From contig NC_135244.1 of assembly GCF_947623445.1 (NCBI RefSeq), forward strand, positions 19,654,860 through 19,718,859: 64,000 bases of DNA, in the 5' to 3' direction. This document shows, in pieces, positions 15,901 to 27,123 of the stretch. A program made the translations under genes and the position numbers. The stretch is from Clavelina lepadiformis (lineage: Eukaryota > Chordata > Ascidiacea > Aplousobranchia > Clavelinidae). Positions within the stretch are counted from its first letter, which is position 1. Each line of letters starts with the position of its first letter. Below the pieces are notes generated by a model. That model did not search any database, was not told where the DNA came from, and saw only the letters and a program-made list of their open reading frames with translations.

Positions 15901-18900
15901 ACTGCAATGATGTGAACACAGAATTTCATAGTTTTTAGACCCAGGTGCCATGCTTTCTGAAGGAAAAAATTTTCTTCACTTTTTACTGTTTCTAACATTT
16001 TGAAACTCTTAAACAAGTGTATGTATATACTTGGAGTAACACGCCAATATTGATTACACGGTGATGTCATAATGGAAGGTAAAATTGACTTGAGCTCAAA
16101 ACTAGGACGAATAAAAACGGGACCAAAACTCTGAAAAACTTCAAGTCAAAATTTAGTCTCGTACCAGTCCATTAGATCTTCATCCAATGCGGCATCTCGT
16201 GGAACTGAGTGCAGAAAAAGCTGAACAAGTTGACATATTCGAAAACGGATGGTTTTGTTGCTGTGGCAATGATACTACAAAATTGTAAAATTACGGTAAT
16301 TAATTACATTTTGCTGTCGGCAGAGATATTTTTATTCATTACTTTAAGGAAGTCCATGAAAGCAATAGATAACATAAACTGTCAAGTGACAACTAACCAA
16401 CTAACTACCTAAGAACCAAGCAAAATTCTATACTTTAGTGGGCTTCCACTTATGACTGCTTACTGCACCATTTTTGATGACATGCACTCAGTAAAAAAAT
16501 AAAGATTTTAAAATTGATATACAGATATAACGTATGTTATGCAACTTCATGTTACATCATTGTTGCGAAAACGCGGCCAATCATTGCGCCATGTGACTAA
16601 TAATATTAATTCACCTCCTAATATTTGAGTGTGGCGTAAACAAAGTGTGACAGAATATGTTACAGTTGGATGTCAAAGCATAAGCATAAAAGAAAACTCG
16701 ATTTAAATCTCATGACAATGTTTGTTACGGTTTCTGCACACTGGATGCAATTATCAGTTAGGCTACACCTTAGCCCTAGGCTAGCACACTTTTTACTTCA
16801 TAACATATGTACACTATGTGACTTAAACTAAAAACCTTTTTGTTCAGTAAAACTAAAATCTGGCTTTGTTCAGTTAACTCAATAAAAGGCTACAGAGCCA
16901 TATTTCAACTTAAGCTGCTGCTGGGACAGTTCTTTGATATTTTCAGAAATAACATCCAGGCATGACCAACAAAATTGTTTGAATGTACGACAGGTGCACG
17001 ACCAGTTACAAGGCTGCCTTAAATCGCACGCTGCAAATCAAACAAACTTGCTTGTTTCGATGCGATTGATTGTGAATGTGTTGATATTCGGCAATCACTT
17101 TCTTTGTACATACATGATCGTACATCATCACAAAACAAGCTGCTACAAGTTACCACAAATGACAGTTTTCAAGCAAGTCGTGTGCTATGAAAAAATCTTG
17201 AGTGTGACCTAAGTCAATAAAATTTTTTGTGCTCCTATTATAAATTAATATGTACAAATCATCATAAAAAACAATAAATGAACAAAACAAAAAATGAAAA
17301 AATGTATATATATAATATAGTATGATATTCGCTTATAGCACCAAGCAAAGTAAGCTGTAAAAATCGTAGTGCAAAATCCAAAGCAAAGTTGTAATCGTTC
17401 AAAAAAGTTTGCCGAATCTGAAAAAATTGCTGTCACCAAAGATGGGAAATAAGCAACTAACAAGCTCACCTCTGGCTGTGAAACAAACTTTAGTAAGAAG
17501 TTGAACAGGTCATCATCCACTACTTCTTCTGTTTCCTCCTCCTCATCAAATGTGTTCGCAAAAAGAGAAGCAAATCTATGAATTTGTTTGCATGGTTACG
17601 TGGCTAAAATGTCACATAGTGATATAATATACGCTAAAGAGTATATATATTTATAAAAGTACAATAGAACACAAACAGAAAACAGAGATCTATATACAAA
17701 AGCGACAACTTTTATTTTGCATGGGGTGGTGGAGGTATGGCAGCCTACCAGCTTTGAGATTTGGGTTACTTCAGGTCAATTTGGTCAACTTTAGGTCAAT
17801 TTATACAATTTTATATGTGCTGAGGCCCTTGCCCGTAAAAGATTTTTGAAACATATTGTTAAAAAAATATCTATTTGGATTGGGTTTTAGCACGTGACAG
17901 TGACTTTCAATATTTTCTTTGTAGTGAAGATCGAATCATAAGGATTGCATTATGAAATGTTTGGCACGGAACTGAAAAGCAGTATCAAAAACCAAAGGAA
18001 ACATGCGGTTCCAAGGAACAATATTATGCAATTGACAACACTGCTTGCCTATTAGCAACGGCAATTTATTACTCATTAATACTAAAATTACATAATCAGG
18101 CATAAATAAAATACTCGTAGTCATATGTTGCATCATCTTCACGCAAATAGAGTTTTTCCGATGCTACAGAAAATCTATCCAACCAGGTTCACGAGATTGT
18201 GAAACAGTTGCTCTACTGTTACTAACTGATCCAGCCAACCCAATATAGTATCACAAACATGATGGCAAAACTCTAACTTTGCAACAAATTGCATGCATCT
18301 TTCGGTGGCAAAATCACGAGCTGGTTCTTGAAGCAGACATTGGACATGATAAAGAAATTGGGAGAAGAATTCATCTCTTGACAATGCTTCGCTGCATTTC
18401 TACAAATAACACAAAGAAATCATTACTCATTTGACAATTATCGACAGTTATCAGTTACATGCATTGACATCGTGTGCTTTTGTATGAAAAATCAGCTGTC
18501 ACCTAACTGTAAAATATAATTACGTAAGAGCGTAGAGTCGGTAGTTAGTTCTCAGTAAGTATACCCGAGAAAGAATTTTTAATGACATTTAGTGGTTAAG
18601 TAGTTGTTGCCCAGAAAAGTGCTGCATAAATGCCAACTTTACCTACACAATTATAGTCTACTGTGAAAGAGGAAAATATGAGAAAAAAGCAATCATGGCT
18701 TAAGACATGTTGAGGTCAAGACATCAAGGGCATTCCCACGAAGCATGTTGACTTCACAATATAATGCCATAATTGCTGTCAGGTATGTCAACTGTTTAAC
18801 AACTAAATAAAAATATCGTTGAAAATATTTTTCTTTGCTGTAGCCTACTTACTGACAACCCTTTTCTGACTTACGGTCAAGAGTTTTTAGGAAATGTACA

Positions 18901-20097
18901 GTCGTACAGATTTGAACCTTGTTATAACATACACTTGGGGACACCGAAAATATGTATATACATTATAATAACATATCTATAGTCTGTTACAACCAGTAGC
19001 TATATATTTAAGTAAACAACAGATTCATGTATAGTGTGCAGAAAAACATAAAATAATATTAAAGCAATACATATCACATCACTTGTCATCTTGACCACAG
19101 AATAATATCAATTTGCACACATAAAGTGACTTAAATGTTTGCTGGATGTCTGCAGTTTTGCTAATAAGGATATAGTACTGAATTGAAAATACACTCACAA
19201 TGAGACGTTTTTTGTTCAGATAATTGTCGATCACACCCTTAAAACTAACAAAAAAAATACAAAAGCCAACACTTTCCTTTCCCGTAAGTTAAGAGTTCTT
19301 GGCAAACAGGGCTAAACCATGAAGTAGGCCTAGTAAATGAGTTTCACCGCTTACATTTGCCGTTTTATCAATTATCGATCTTTGTGATGTAAAAATTACT
19401 AATTGATCAGTTATAGCTCTCCTTTTATCAATGACTGGAGCAAGTATATGTTGTGTAGAAAGCAGTTTTCTGCCTTTTCAGCCAAAATTTGGGCGTTATA
19501 AAGATGTTCACTGTAGCTAATACGAGTAAAAGCTATATTATAATATGTTAGCTGAGTTTGGAAATTAAAAATCTGAACATTGTAGAGGTGTAAACGTTAT
19601 AAACGGGTTACGTAGAGAACTTTGTTAACGAAGTTTGACTGTATATAGGCCTACTTAATGACAAGTGTCAATAACCAAGGGTATGAAAAAAATAACATTG
19701 TTATTAAAACAATTCATGCATAGGCTATATACAGAAGAATCTGCTTATTATGACCACTTTGAGACCAGACTATTTTGGTCATAATATCCAAATGTTCACA
19801 ACCGAAACTGTTACAGAACTGTTTAACCACACCAGGATCGACAAAGTTAAACACATATGACAGAAAAATATGGAAAAATTCGCGACTGTAGCAAATGGTC
19901 ATATTAATCGGATTCTAATGTAGTAAATATACAGCTCTTCAGGCTATACATACATACTACACATACTATACATATATTATTAATACCTCATCATAGAATT
20001 TCTTAAGAGTTTCAGAAAGTTTTGTTAAATTGCATCGTCTTTCTTGGCACTTGTCAAAAGAACTTCGAATCTTGGCCTTGATATTATAATCCATCAT
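9946..20097 (-). CDS. NCAPG: condensin I subunit CAP-G (NCAPG)
   Basis: HEAT-repeat subunit of condensin I, which binds DNA with the kleisin CAP-H during mitotic chromosome compaction. Twenty-one exons in phase: 20097-19987, 18399-18278, 17575-17470, 16274-16165, 15816-15698, 15477-15332, 15080-14937, 14867-14734, 14466-14305, 14187-14042, 13910-13781, 13657-13531, 13096-12899, 12578-12312, 11903-11772, 11698-11603, 11491-11310, 11148-10959, 10768-10592, 10461-10302, 10133-9946. They encode 1048 residues against about 1015 in human. Family landmarks are the acidic DEEEEETEEVVDD segment, LTPEAALYWSQLFKYVRSKG, SRLILTWYNPATQDE, NADNVAELLVSITRP and a basic C-terminal tail. The intron after exon 13 reads AAG|GCATGT, a GC donor, since the nearby GT would create a stop. 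The first intron is about 1.6 kb and holds an old transposon. Confidence 0.96.
12761..12798. repeat. perfect 14-bp inverted repeat in NCAPG intron 13
   Basis: CACAATTTGAAAGA (12761-12774) and its exact complement TCTTTCAAATTGTG (12785-12798) are separated by 10 bases. It could fold as a short hairpin in the pre-mRNA. It lies in the intron with the GC donor, about 100 bases from that donor (12897-12898). It is too short for a microRNA precursor. Confidence 0.7.
18899..19641. mobile_element. degenerate TA-flanked (pogo/mariner-like) element in NCAPG intron 1
   Basis: Both ends read inward as CAGTC followed by a diverged AAC-CTTCGTTA-like repeat, and both are flanked by TA. The left end has CAGTCGTACAGATTTG, and the right end in reverse complement has CAGTCAAACTTCGTTAACAA. 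Similarity is imperfect and no transposase remains, so this is an old nonautonomous copy. The family name is inferred from the TA target and CAGTC-type ends. Confidence 0.4.
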
Positions 20098-20439
20098 TTC
20101 TCACGTAACTTACACTTTATAAACAAGCACAATATATCAAGCTTTTAGCAAAAGTTCACGTGGGAAACTCATAGAAATTACAAAGCTTGAAAACAAGTCC
20201 ACAAAATAGGCTACCGGTAGCTAATGTACATAGCCTATACCTATTTTTATAAATGACTACAGTATATAGAACAAAAAAAAAACAAACTAATGAGTCATTT
20301 AAAGTTGAAATAATATAAGCAGATACTTTAATTAACATATGATTATATTTTCAGTTATATGCCCAATTGCAGTTTAACACATTGGTGTCTTCAAAAAAAA
20401 CAAAAAAAAAACGGGAAACAATTTCTTTTCATATGGGTA

Positions 20440-20660
20440 CAGGCCTGACACTTTCCACCAGGCTATGGCATGCAGAAGATTCATTAATGTGCACGCCAAA
20501 CTTTTTATCGTATGATAAACAAAGAAAAGCTATTTACAGGCCCATTTATAATAAATAAAGAAAGATATGACGTCTTAGTGCACGTCATTACGCCAAAATT
20601 TGCGTCTACGCACACACGATTTCTCGTTGAAAACGGCCGTTTTCATTCGGATTGAAGAAT
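20440..20660 (+). repeat. dispersed repeat family A, copy 1
   Basis: Contains CATTACGCCAAAATTTGCGT preceded by TTTATAATAAATAAAG and followed by TCTCGTTGAAAACGGCC. Diverged copies occur at about 39040-39225 (same strand) and 41080-41150 (opposite strand). Boundaries are uncertain and no coding capacity was seen. Confidence 0.45.
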
Positions 20661-21317
20661 TGGGCCAGTTCAGGCATATCGGCTATCATGCCCTAATTTA
20701 TTCTCTATTGTTTCTTAACTCCTTCTCATTCAGGCCAACAAGTCCAAATGCAAACGTATGAGATACGCCGCGTTTACTGAAACTGCTTTTTCACATTAGG
20801 TAGCCTAACCAGCAGTCGGTGACCTATAGGCTAACCCATGGACGTACATAAGCCATGCCTAGGCCTATAGTACCAACGTTTTAACGATAAACTACATTCT
20901 GTCTGTGACTGCATCTTTTTGTCGTTTTCGACAAGAACTTGTATAGCCTTATAGTTATAGTTGAATGGGTGCTGTTGGCCGAGCTGTTAAGTTGGTAACG
21001 GTGCCAAGCTTTTGACTGTTTAGCCCTGTAGGGTACTGGAAAATTTGCTTTCAGTGCGTCGGATAAATGCGCTAATAAATGTGATGTTAAAATTTGCGTC
21101 ACGCCAACATAATACTTATAATACAGAATATAGGGTAAAACGGCAATTTTGCGCCAGACAAATTCCGCGCATCATACAAACTTTCCAGAAGGGTTGTTTA
21201 GCCTTCTATTTTTAATGTTTGGTTTTGGTTGAGTCGTTCGAACTCTTTTCGCGGGATCATCGCAATTTTCTCATAGACACATAATAATCATAATCTTTGT
21301 ACAAATAGCATTGTATT

Positions 21318-21399
21318 GTATTGTTTATATTTCGCCATTAACTCTGCGGCGCGACAGTTACGATGCTAACCGTTGTAGTTATAGCACAAGTGACATCGT
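21318..21399 (+). repeat. dispersed repeat family B, copy 1
   Basis: Shares the block TATTGTTTAT, TTTCGCCATTAACTC, GCGG, GATGCTAACCG and TTATAGCACAA with a better copy at 41973-42062 and a weaker one at 49983-50040. It is noncoding and its ends are unresolved. Confidence 0.5.
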
Positions 21400-21634
21400 T
21401 CCCTTAAAATGAAAATGAATATCTAAGTACAAAACAACAGTACATGGATGGTTAAAAAAAAACTCTATTCTAGGGACTGGAATCTTGTTGAGCATTGAGT
21501 CCCACAAAAATATAAATTATAGACAGTACGAATCAAATAAAAACCATAATAATGTCATGAGGAAATCATACTTCTACATTCTCTTCTACTACTGCATTTG
21601 TGATAAATAGTGGATACGACGACTATCACCTATA

Positions 21635-22599
21635 GGGGAGACCGGGGTTAGTTGGAAAAAATTTTAGGAAAATTTAAACCACCAAAATTCAGAATGATCT
21701 TCGAAACCTTTATCTAGTCTGGCATAATGACTACGCTGGTCTACAACTTATTACAAAAGACTGACCAGAAATTGTTACAGGTTTACGCAAAAACTTTATT
21801 TTTTCAGATATCAGTCACATTTTTCAACTAACCCCGAAGCCGGGGTTTGTTGGAAACCATACGGGGTTAGTTGGAAAATATATCAATTTGTTATATACAG
21901 TATTCAAAAGTGTCTGTTCTTTGAATGTCAATCAATCTATTGTGGATTGTAGCCCGACAAGTCAACAGGGAAAACAAATTTCTGCTGACAGCGTTTCGTT
22001 GATCCGCGTAGATTCACGTTGAGTTTTGCGTTTGTACTCGCGCATACTTTCAATTAAAAAGTGTAGATAGGCCTATTTATCGATCTGTATCAAATAAAAA
22101 GTTCCAACTTAACTGTACGAGGTTGTATAAGTAAAAAATATGAGTTCCATCAAGCATTAATAAAAGAAATATTTACTCATACGATTTTACATATTCCAAC
22201 TAACCCCATTCAAAATTTTCCAACTAACCCCGTATGCACATGGGAGAGAAAACTTACTTTTTATGTAGCCATTAAACCAGGTAATTTAATTGCCTCTGCC
22301 TTTTCTGGTACCATGGCACCTACGGTCAATATAGACTAATGAACTTTCAATTGTCTCTCTAGAGCACTATGTTACACTATATCTACCAACAAGCTCGAAT
22401 TTTAGTTCAAAGTGTAAAAAACAGAAAAACGTGTGCCACTCTTATGCTTCTGCTCCGAGATCAATAAAATTAACATGGCGAATAGATAACATCGTTATCA
22501 ATCACTAAGGGGCAGTAAAGATTTACAAAGATGTTCGGGGAGTACTAAAACTGCGATTTTTCAACTAACCCCGCTTTCCAACTAACCCCTGGTCTCCCC
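21635..22599. mobile_element. 965-bp TA-flanked inverted-repeat element with repeated subterminal motif
   Basis: The terminal inverted repeats are about 24 bp. The left is GGGGAGACCGGGGTTAGTTG; the right, reverse-complemented, is GGGGAGACCAGGGGTTAGTT, differing by one inserted base. TA dinucleotides flank both ends (21633-21634, 22600-22601), as in Tc1/mariner-type insertion. The motif GGGGTTAGTTGG or its complement recurs at least seven times inside, in clusters near 21.83-21.88 kb, 22.20-22.24 kb and 22.56-22.59 kb. This looks like an array of transposase-binding sites. There is no open frame of note, so it is nonautonomous. The superfamily is an inference from the TA target. Confidence 0.85.
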
Positions 22600-24971
22600 T
22601 ACACGCTAGTGATTACAATAACTATGCTACAATAACATATTACAATATACAATAACAAGAAAAGCAATGTCTGGAGTCAATTTTGCCCAAAGAACATCTT
22701 TGTAAGAGATCCCCGATTCAGAACGACCACAACCACGATCATGTTAAATTTGACTGATGATAGTGAAAATGCCGTGCCAACTTGTGACGACAAATATTTT
22801 CATCCCAACAATACAATACTAGTACTAACAATATTGAATAAAAATTTATGTAGTTTGTCTTGACACTTTGCACATATATTCAAATAAAATAACAAATATA
22901 GGCTATTAATGTTCAATTAAGTGTTCAATAATTGTAAACAATGGCACGAGAGTCTATCGTACACAATACTTATCTTATTGGCCTGGATTTTCAAAGTGCA
23001 TCGTTGAAATTTACACTGGGAGTCAGCATGAGGATATTTTAAAACAGTATTTTCATAAATGAAAATCTAAGACCAATAGAAACATGTAAACTTACGAGCC
23101 GAGCCGGTACCACTTCATATCGGCACGGAGGTTAACAAAACGATGGCCAGATTCTAATCAATTAATCTTTAATCGGGGCTAAATTTGTATGCTAATATAA
23201 AAATGTTGTGAAAAGCACAAAAAGAATTTCGGCATTTAAGGTTTATTTCAAGGGTAACGTGTTCAATAGCCTACACGTAAACATTACGTTGAAGGTGTAA
23301 TTTATAATCTATGGCCTACGTGGCCATTAAAGACACCGACATCTTGATTTATTTGAAATTATCAAACATATCAAGTCGCTCGCTTTTTTAACATGTAAAA
23401 GTGTTCGCGTGAAATCACTGTGTCTATCAAGCCTATTTGTCCACCTGTACCAGCCTTTAAAGTGAGGGGAAAGTCCAAAAACAAGTTGATCTTATATGAA
23501 AGAACATTATTAACAGATCATTTTGGTAAAATATTTTTGAAAAATATTTCGTGGTACAGTTAAGGATAACGCTTCCAAATTTGAAAGGCAAGATTAGCCC
23601 GAAGATCTTAGCCTTCTGGTTTTTCAATATGCAGGATAGCGTAACGAGTCAATCATTAAAAAGCAACTTGAACTGCGGAATAATTTCAGATACCAAAGTT
23701 TTTCTCTATCTGCTTTCACGGAAATCTAGGCTACGTTATCATCCACAAACAGCACACTTTAACTAGCCAACAGGAAAACAAAGTTATCAGAACCGCACAA
23801 GAATTCCCGCTCGTCAAGATTTACTAACAGACGGAAAGGACTCCGTATGAGTGATTTGACCAAATCAAGAAGTTTAGCTATTGCCTATTCTATAAACTAC
23901 TATATAGCCGGGCTTAATTTTTCGTTTGTTTGCGTGCTCAGGAAAAACTATTTAAGTTGCTTTTGAAACTCAGTAGGCTCCCTGCAAGTCTTTTATACGT
24001 AAAGTAGGGTTCTTCGTGAACTTAGCAGCTTAGTGCTTTCTCGTGTAGGCCTTTTATATACCAAAGCTTAAACTTTAGTAAATAGAATAACAACTATGCT
24101 AAACTTGCGGTGAGAAGGTCAGTTGATGTACGATTGTTAGATTTGAATGCAGCCTGTAGCTTTACTTTTGTTTACCGTATTCGTAATCAACACTTTGGGT
24201 CAGAACTATAAAAATAGTCCTATATAGTTTGAATGGATACGAATATATGATGAGTTGATGACGCTTGAAGGTATACAAATACAAAAAAAATTAATGACGA
24301 TTCATGTTGTTCTTCAAAACTAAACAACATAACTATACGCGTAGTACTAAGCGACTTAATAAAATGAAGAATTCCTTGCGCTCGGAGGAAACGTTACTGT
24401 GTCTTTGGGACACGTTTAAACAAAAACCATAGACAAACTCATTGCATATCTTCCCGGGATTATCTGAAACGTGCGTTTTGTCTTCTTCCGCAAAGCTTCA
24501 GTCAGTTTCCGTTATGCTCTATGGACGTTGTTAGGTTAACTTCGCCGGTGCGTAAACAACAGACAATGCTTAGTAGCAACGTGTACCAGGTTCATACACT
24601 TCAGACTTGAAGTAATTGAAAGACTTCTTTAAAAAGGAATGAAGATTTTGTAGCACTGAAATGTAGTTAAAAACTTTGGTTTGTGGAATTGGCTATATAT
24701 CCTAAAACTGAAAAGTTTGAAAGAATATTGACTGATAAGTCAACATAGCGCTTGCAGTTTGCATCTTCTGCAAAGTTTCGCTCTGTTTATACAAAATAGG
24801 GAATTGTTGGGAACGTGTTGAAAAACTCACAAACTAAAAAGATTCGCTGTAAATGGTTTCGTGTTAACTATGTTTCAAATTGATAGCGTTATCAAATTTT
24901 TTCAACAATTCGAGTTCATGATTTATGCGTAGCTTCGCATTTAAGCTGGGAAATCATGAAAAAGTTTTGCT

Positions 24972-24979
24972 TATATAAA
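24972..24979 (+). promoter_or_regulatory. TATA box of the intelectin gene
   Basis: TATATAAA lies 58 bases upstream of the intelectin ATG, so transcription would begin near 25002-25010 with a 5' UTR of 20-30 bases. This is the only gene in the window with a clear TATA box so placed, which fits an inducible or tissue-restricted secreted protein. Confidence 0.6.
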
Positions 24980-25029
24980 ACCATTGATTGCCCGTTGTAC
25001 AGGTTAGTACAGGCCATGCGATTTTAAAT

Positions 25030-26407
25030 ATGGCATCACTAGGGAAATTAGTTTTACTCATGTTTTTAGGCGCATTAACTTGCCTATGTCAGTCACAAGA
25101 ACCCGAACAATGCAATCTATATTGTGCAAGAAGCGGCAGTGCGTCTGGAGAGCCAGTCCAACGAAGAGGCCCGCCAGGTGCACCGGGAAAACAAGGTCCC
25201 CCGGGTGATGTTCAGCAATGCGATTGTTGCAGTTCGAAAGGCGAAGTTTGTCAACGACTAAGAGAATTGACTGAAGAAGTGGAGTCACTTAGAAGTTAGT
25301 TGAAGGAAAAGTTACAGAAAATGGACTTAGGCTATGAGTCTTTAATGTGTTATAGGTTAAGCTTGATTCATTTTCGTTCTATTTTTAACTGGATACTGGA
25401 CTTACAAGGTTTTGTTTTTGACTAGCAGTTACGAGGAGATCCTCCTTCAGAAGTTGCAAGGAAATAAAGACCAGCATCGATAGCAGCGCTACAGGCTTGC
25501 ACAAGCTGGTCGGCCCAAATGGAAACGAACACACAGCTTACTGCGACATGGATACAGACGAGGGAGGGTGGACTCTCGTGGCATCCATTCACGAAAATAA
25601 TATAGGATCTTCCGGAAGATGTACTGTCGGTGACAGATGGTCAACTGAGCAAGGTAACGTGGCGCTGCGTCCTAACGGAGACGGAAACTGGGAAAATCTA
25701 AACGTTTTCGGAAATGTAGTTGCTGCTACCAGCGATGATTACAAAAGCCCTGGTTATTTTGAGATTGCCGGGAGAGACCTGATGATTTGGCAAGTGCCAA
25801 ACAACACACCTTTGCAAAATTACAACACGTCTACCTACCTGAAGTACCGTACCACAAATGGTTTTCTATCTCAGTACGGAGGAAATTTGTATCACCTATA
25901 CAGCGAACATTACCCAATTAGGTCCGGAGTGTACAATTTTCCGTCGGATAGCGGACCGAGTGTTCCTGTAACATTTGACAAGGGAGATGCCAATTCGCTA
26001 CACCAACATTTTCCTCCCAACGCAAAGTCAGAAACTGAGCCAGGTTTCATCCAAGTAAGTTACCTACTTTTGTCTACGACGTCACATAACCTGCGGACTT
26101 GGCACTTATGGGCAGCGGCAGGTTCTTATAGTAAATAGCCAATCGGTAATTAATGTTTTAAAAATTTTTTCTGTTTTAGTTTAGAGCCATTAGTTCGCGC
26201 AGATACGCGTTTGCTCTCTGTCCCGGCGTGAGAAACAAACCCACTTTCAACTACCCATCTCAATCCTGCCTAGGGTCTACCGGTGCAACGCAAGGCACAT
26301 ATTGTGGAGACTTCTCCGGGTGGTTACATGACGGACACGCGGTAGGAAGTGCATGGAGCGCTGATCAAACTCTTCTGTCGACAACTTTCTTGCTCTTTTA
26401 TCGCTGA
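25030..26407 (+). CDS. intelectin-like secreted lectin with short collagenous segment
   Basis: Three exons in phase: 25030-25294, 25426-26054 (25429 also possible), 26180-26407; 373 residues. Order: signal peptide (about 1-22), cysteine cluster, short collagen-like run GPPGAPGKQGPPGD (47-60), brief coiled coil ending near 88, then a fibrinogen-related intelectin domain. Domain landmarks are CDMDTDEGGWTLVASIHEN, CTVGDRWSTEQGN, DGNWENLNVFG, AATSDDYKSPGY, YCGDFSG and the C-terminal LLFYR, all close to human ITLN1. Intelectins are secreted oligomeric calcium-dependent lectins that bind microbial exocyclic diols. Aligned by eye, the human ligand residues H263, E274, W288 and Y297 correspond here to Q, a shortened loop, H and W, so specificity probably differs. 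ATG 25030 is chosen because it opens the signal peptide just downstream of the TATA box. Confidence 0.93.
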
Positions 26408-27123
26408 CTTCGTAATCTTGTCGTAGCCTGTATATAGCTATATAATGTAAGAATATAGTTAGCCTTTTTAACCAGATGTGTAGCTATATGACGAGTTATA
26501 TAAAAACGTAGTGTTAAAGCGAACGTGGCTTATTATAATTTGGTCGCTAAATTATGTAAAATACAATATGGAAATGCATATGTACTTGAAGTTTGTTTGA
26601 TGTTTAGGTTACGAGTGACTGATATCATCCAGCCTTAAGGCTTGTTCAAAAATTGATCAAATTCAACAAAAGTTATTATTAGTTATTAGTCATCCAGGAC
26701 TTTACGTGGCTATATACCTTCCGCAAACCCACAAAATATGTTGGAAAACAAACCTAGCAGTTTTAACACATAAACTTTTTTAAATCAATTATAGCTCAGT
26801 TTGTACAGGTTTCTACCAAGCAAACTTTGGAAAAGGAAAAACAAGCATTAACCAGTGTCAGTAAAAAATAATTCAGTCATTTTAATAGTAAGTTTTAGCT
26901 TGTAAAGCACTTTATCAAATCTATACAAATAACAGTTGTACACCGCTTTGTTTATTAACAACATAAATAGCGCAAAATACGTTATTTCCACTTTATTTTG
27001 ACCCAAAAGAACATTGTATGGTCAACATAGCATAGCTAAAGAATATTATTATACGTCAAAACTTTCGTACTTGAAGCGGCAAAAAAATCAGCGTCAAACA
27101 ACAAAATGTTTTACTCGAAAAAT
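26408..27123. other. convergent 3' interval, intelectin / CCDC152
   Basis: Tail-to-tail spacer with no exon. A minus-strand AATAAA at 26997-26992, about 130 nt past the CCDC152 stop, is its likely poly(A) signal. I saw no good AATAAA for the intelectin transcript. Confidence 0.5.

Larger units (their letters stand above)
20098..25029. other. gene-free interval between NCAPG and intelectin
   Basis: About 5 kb with no supportable exon on either strand; the longest open frames are under 80 codons and match nothing known to me. It holds the NCAPG promoter next to 20.1 kb, dispersed repeats near 20.4-20.7 kb and 21.32-21.40 kb, the 965-bp inverted-repeat element listed separately, and the intelectin promoter at its right end. 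22.6-24.9 kb shows nothing I can name. Confidence 0.6.
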
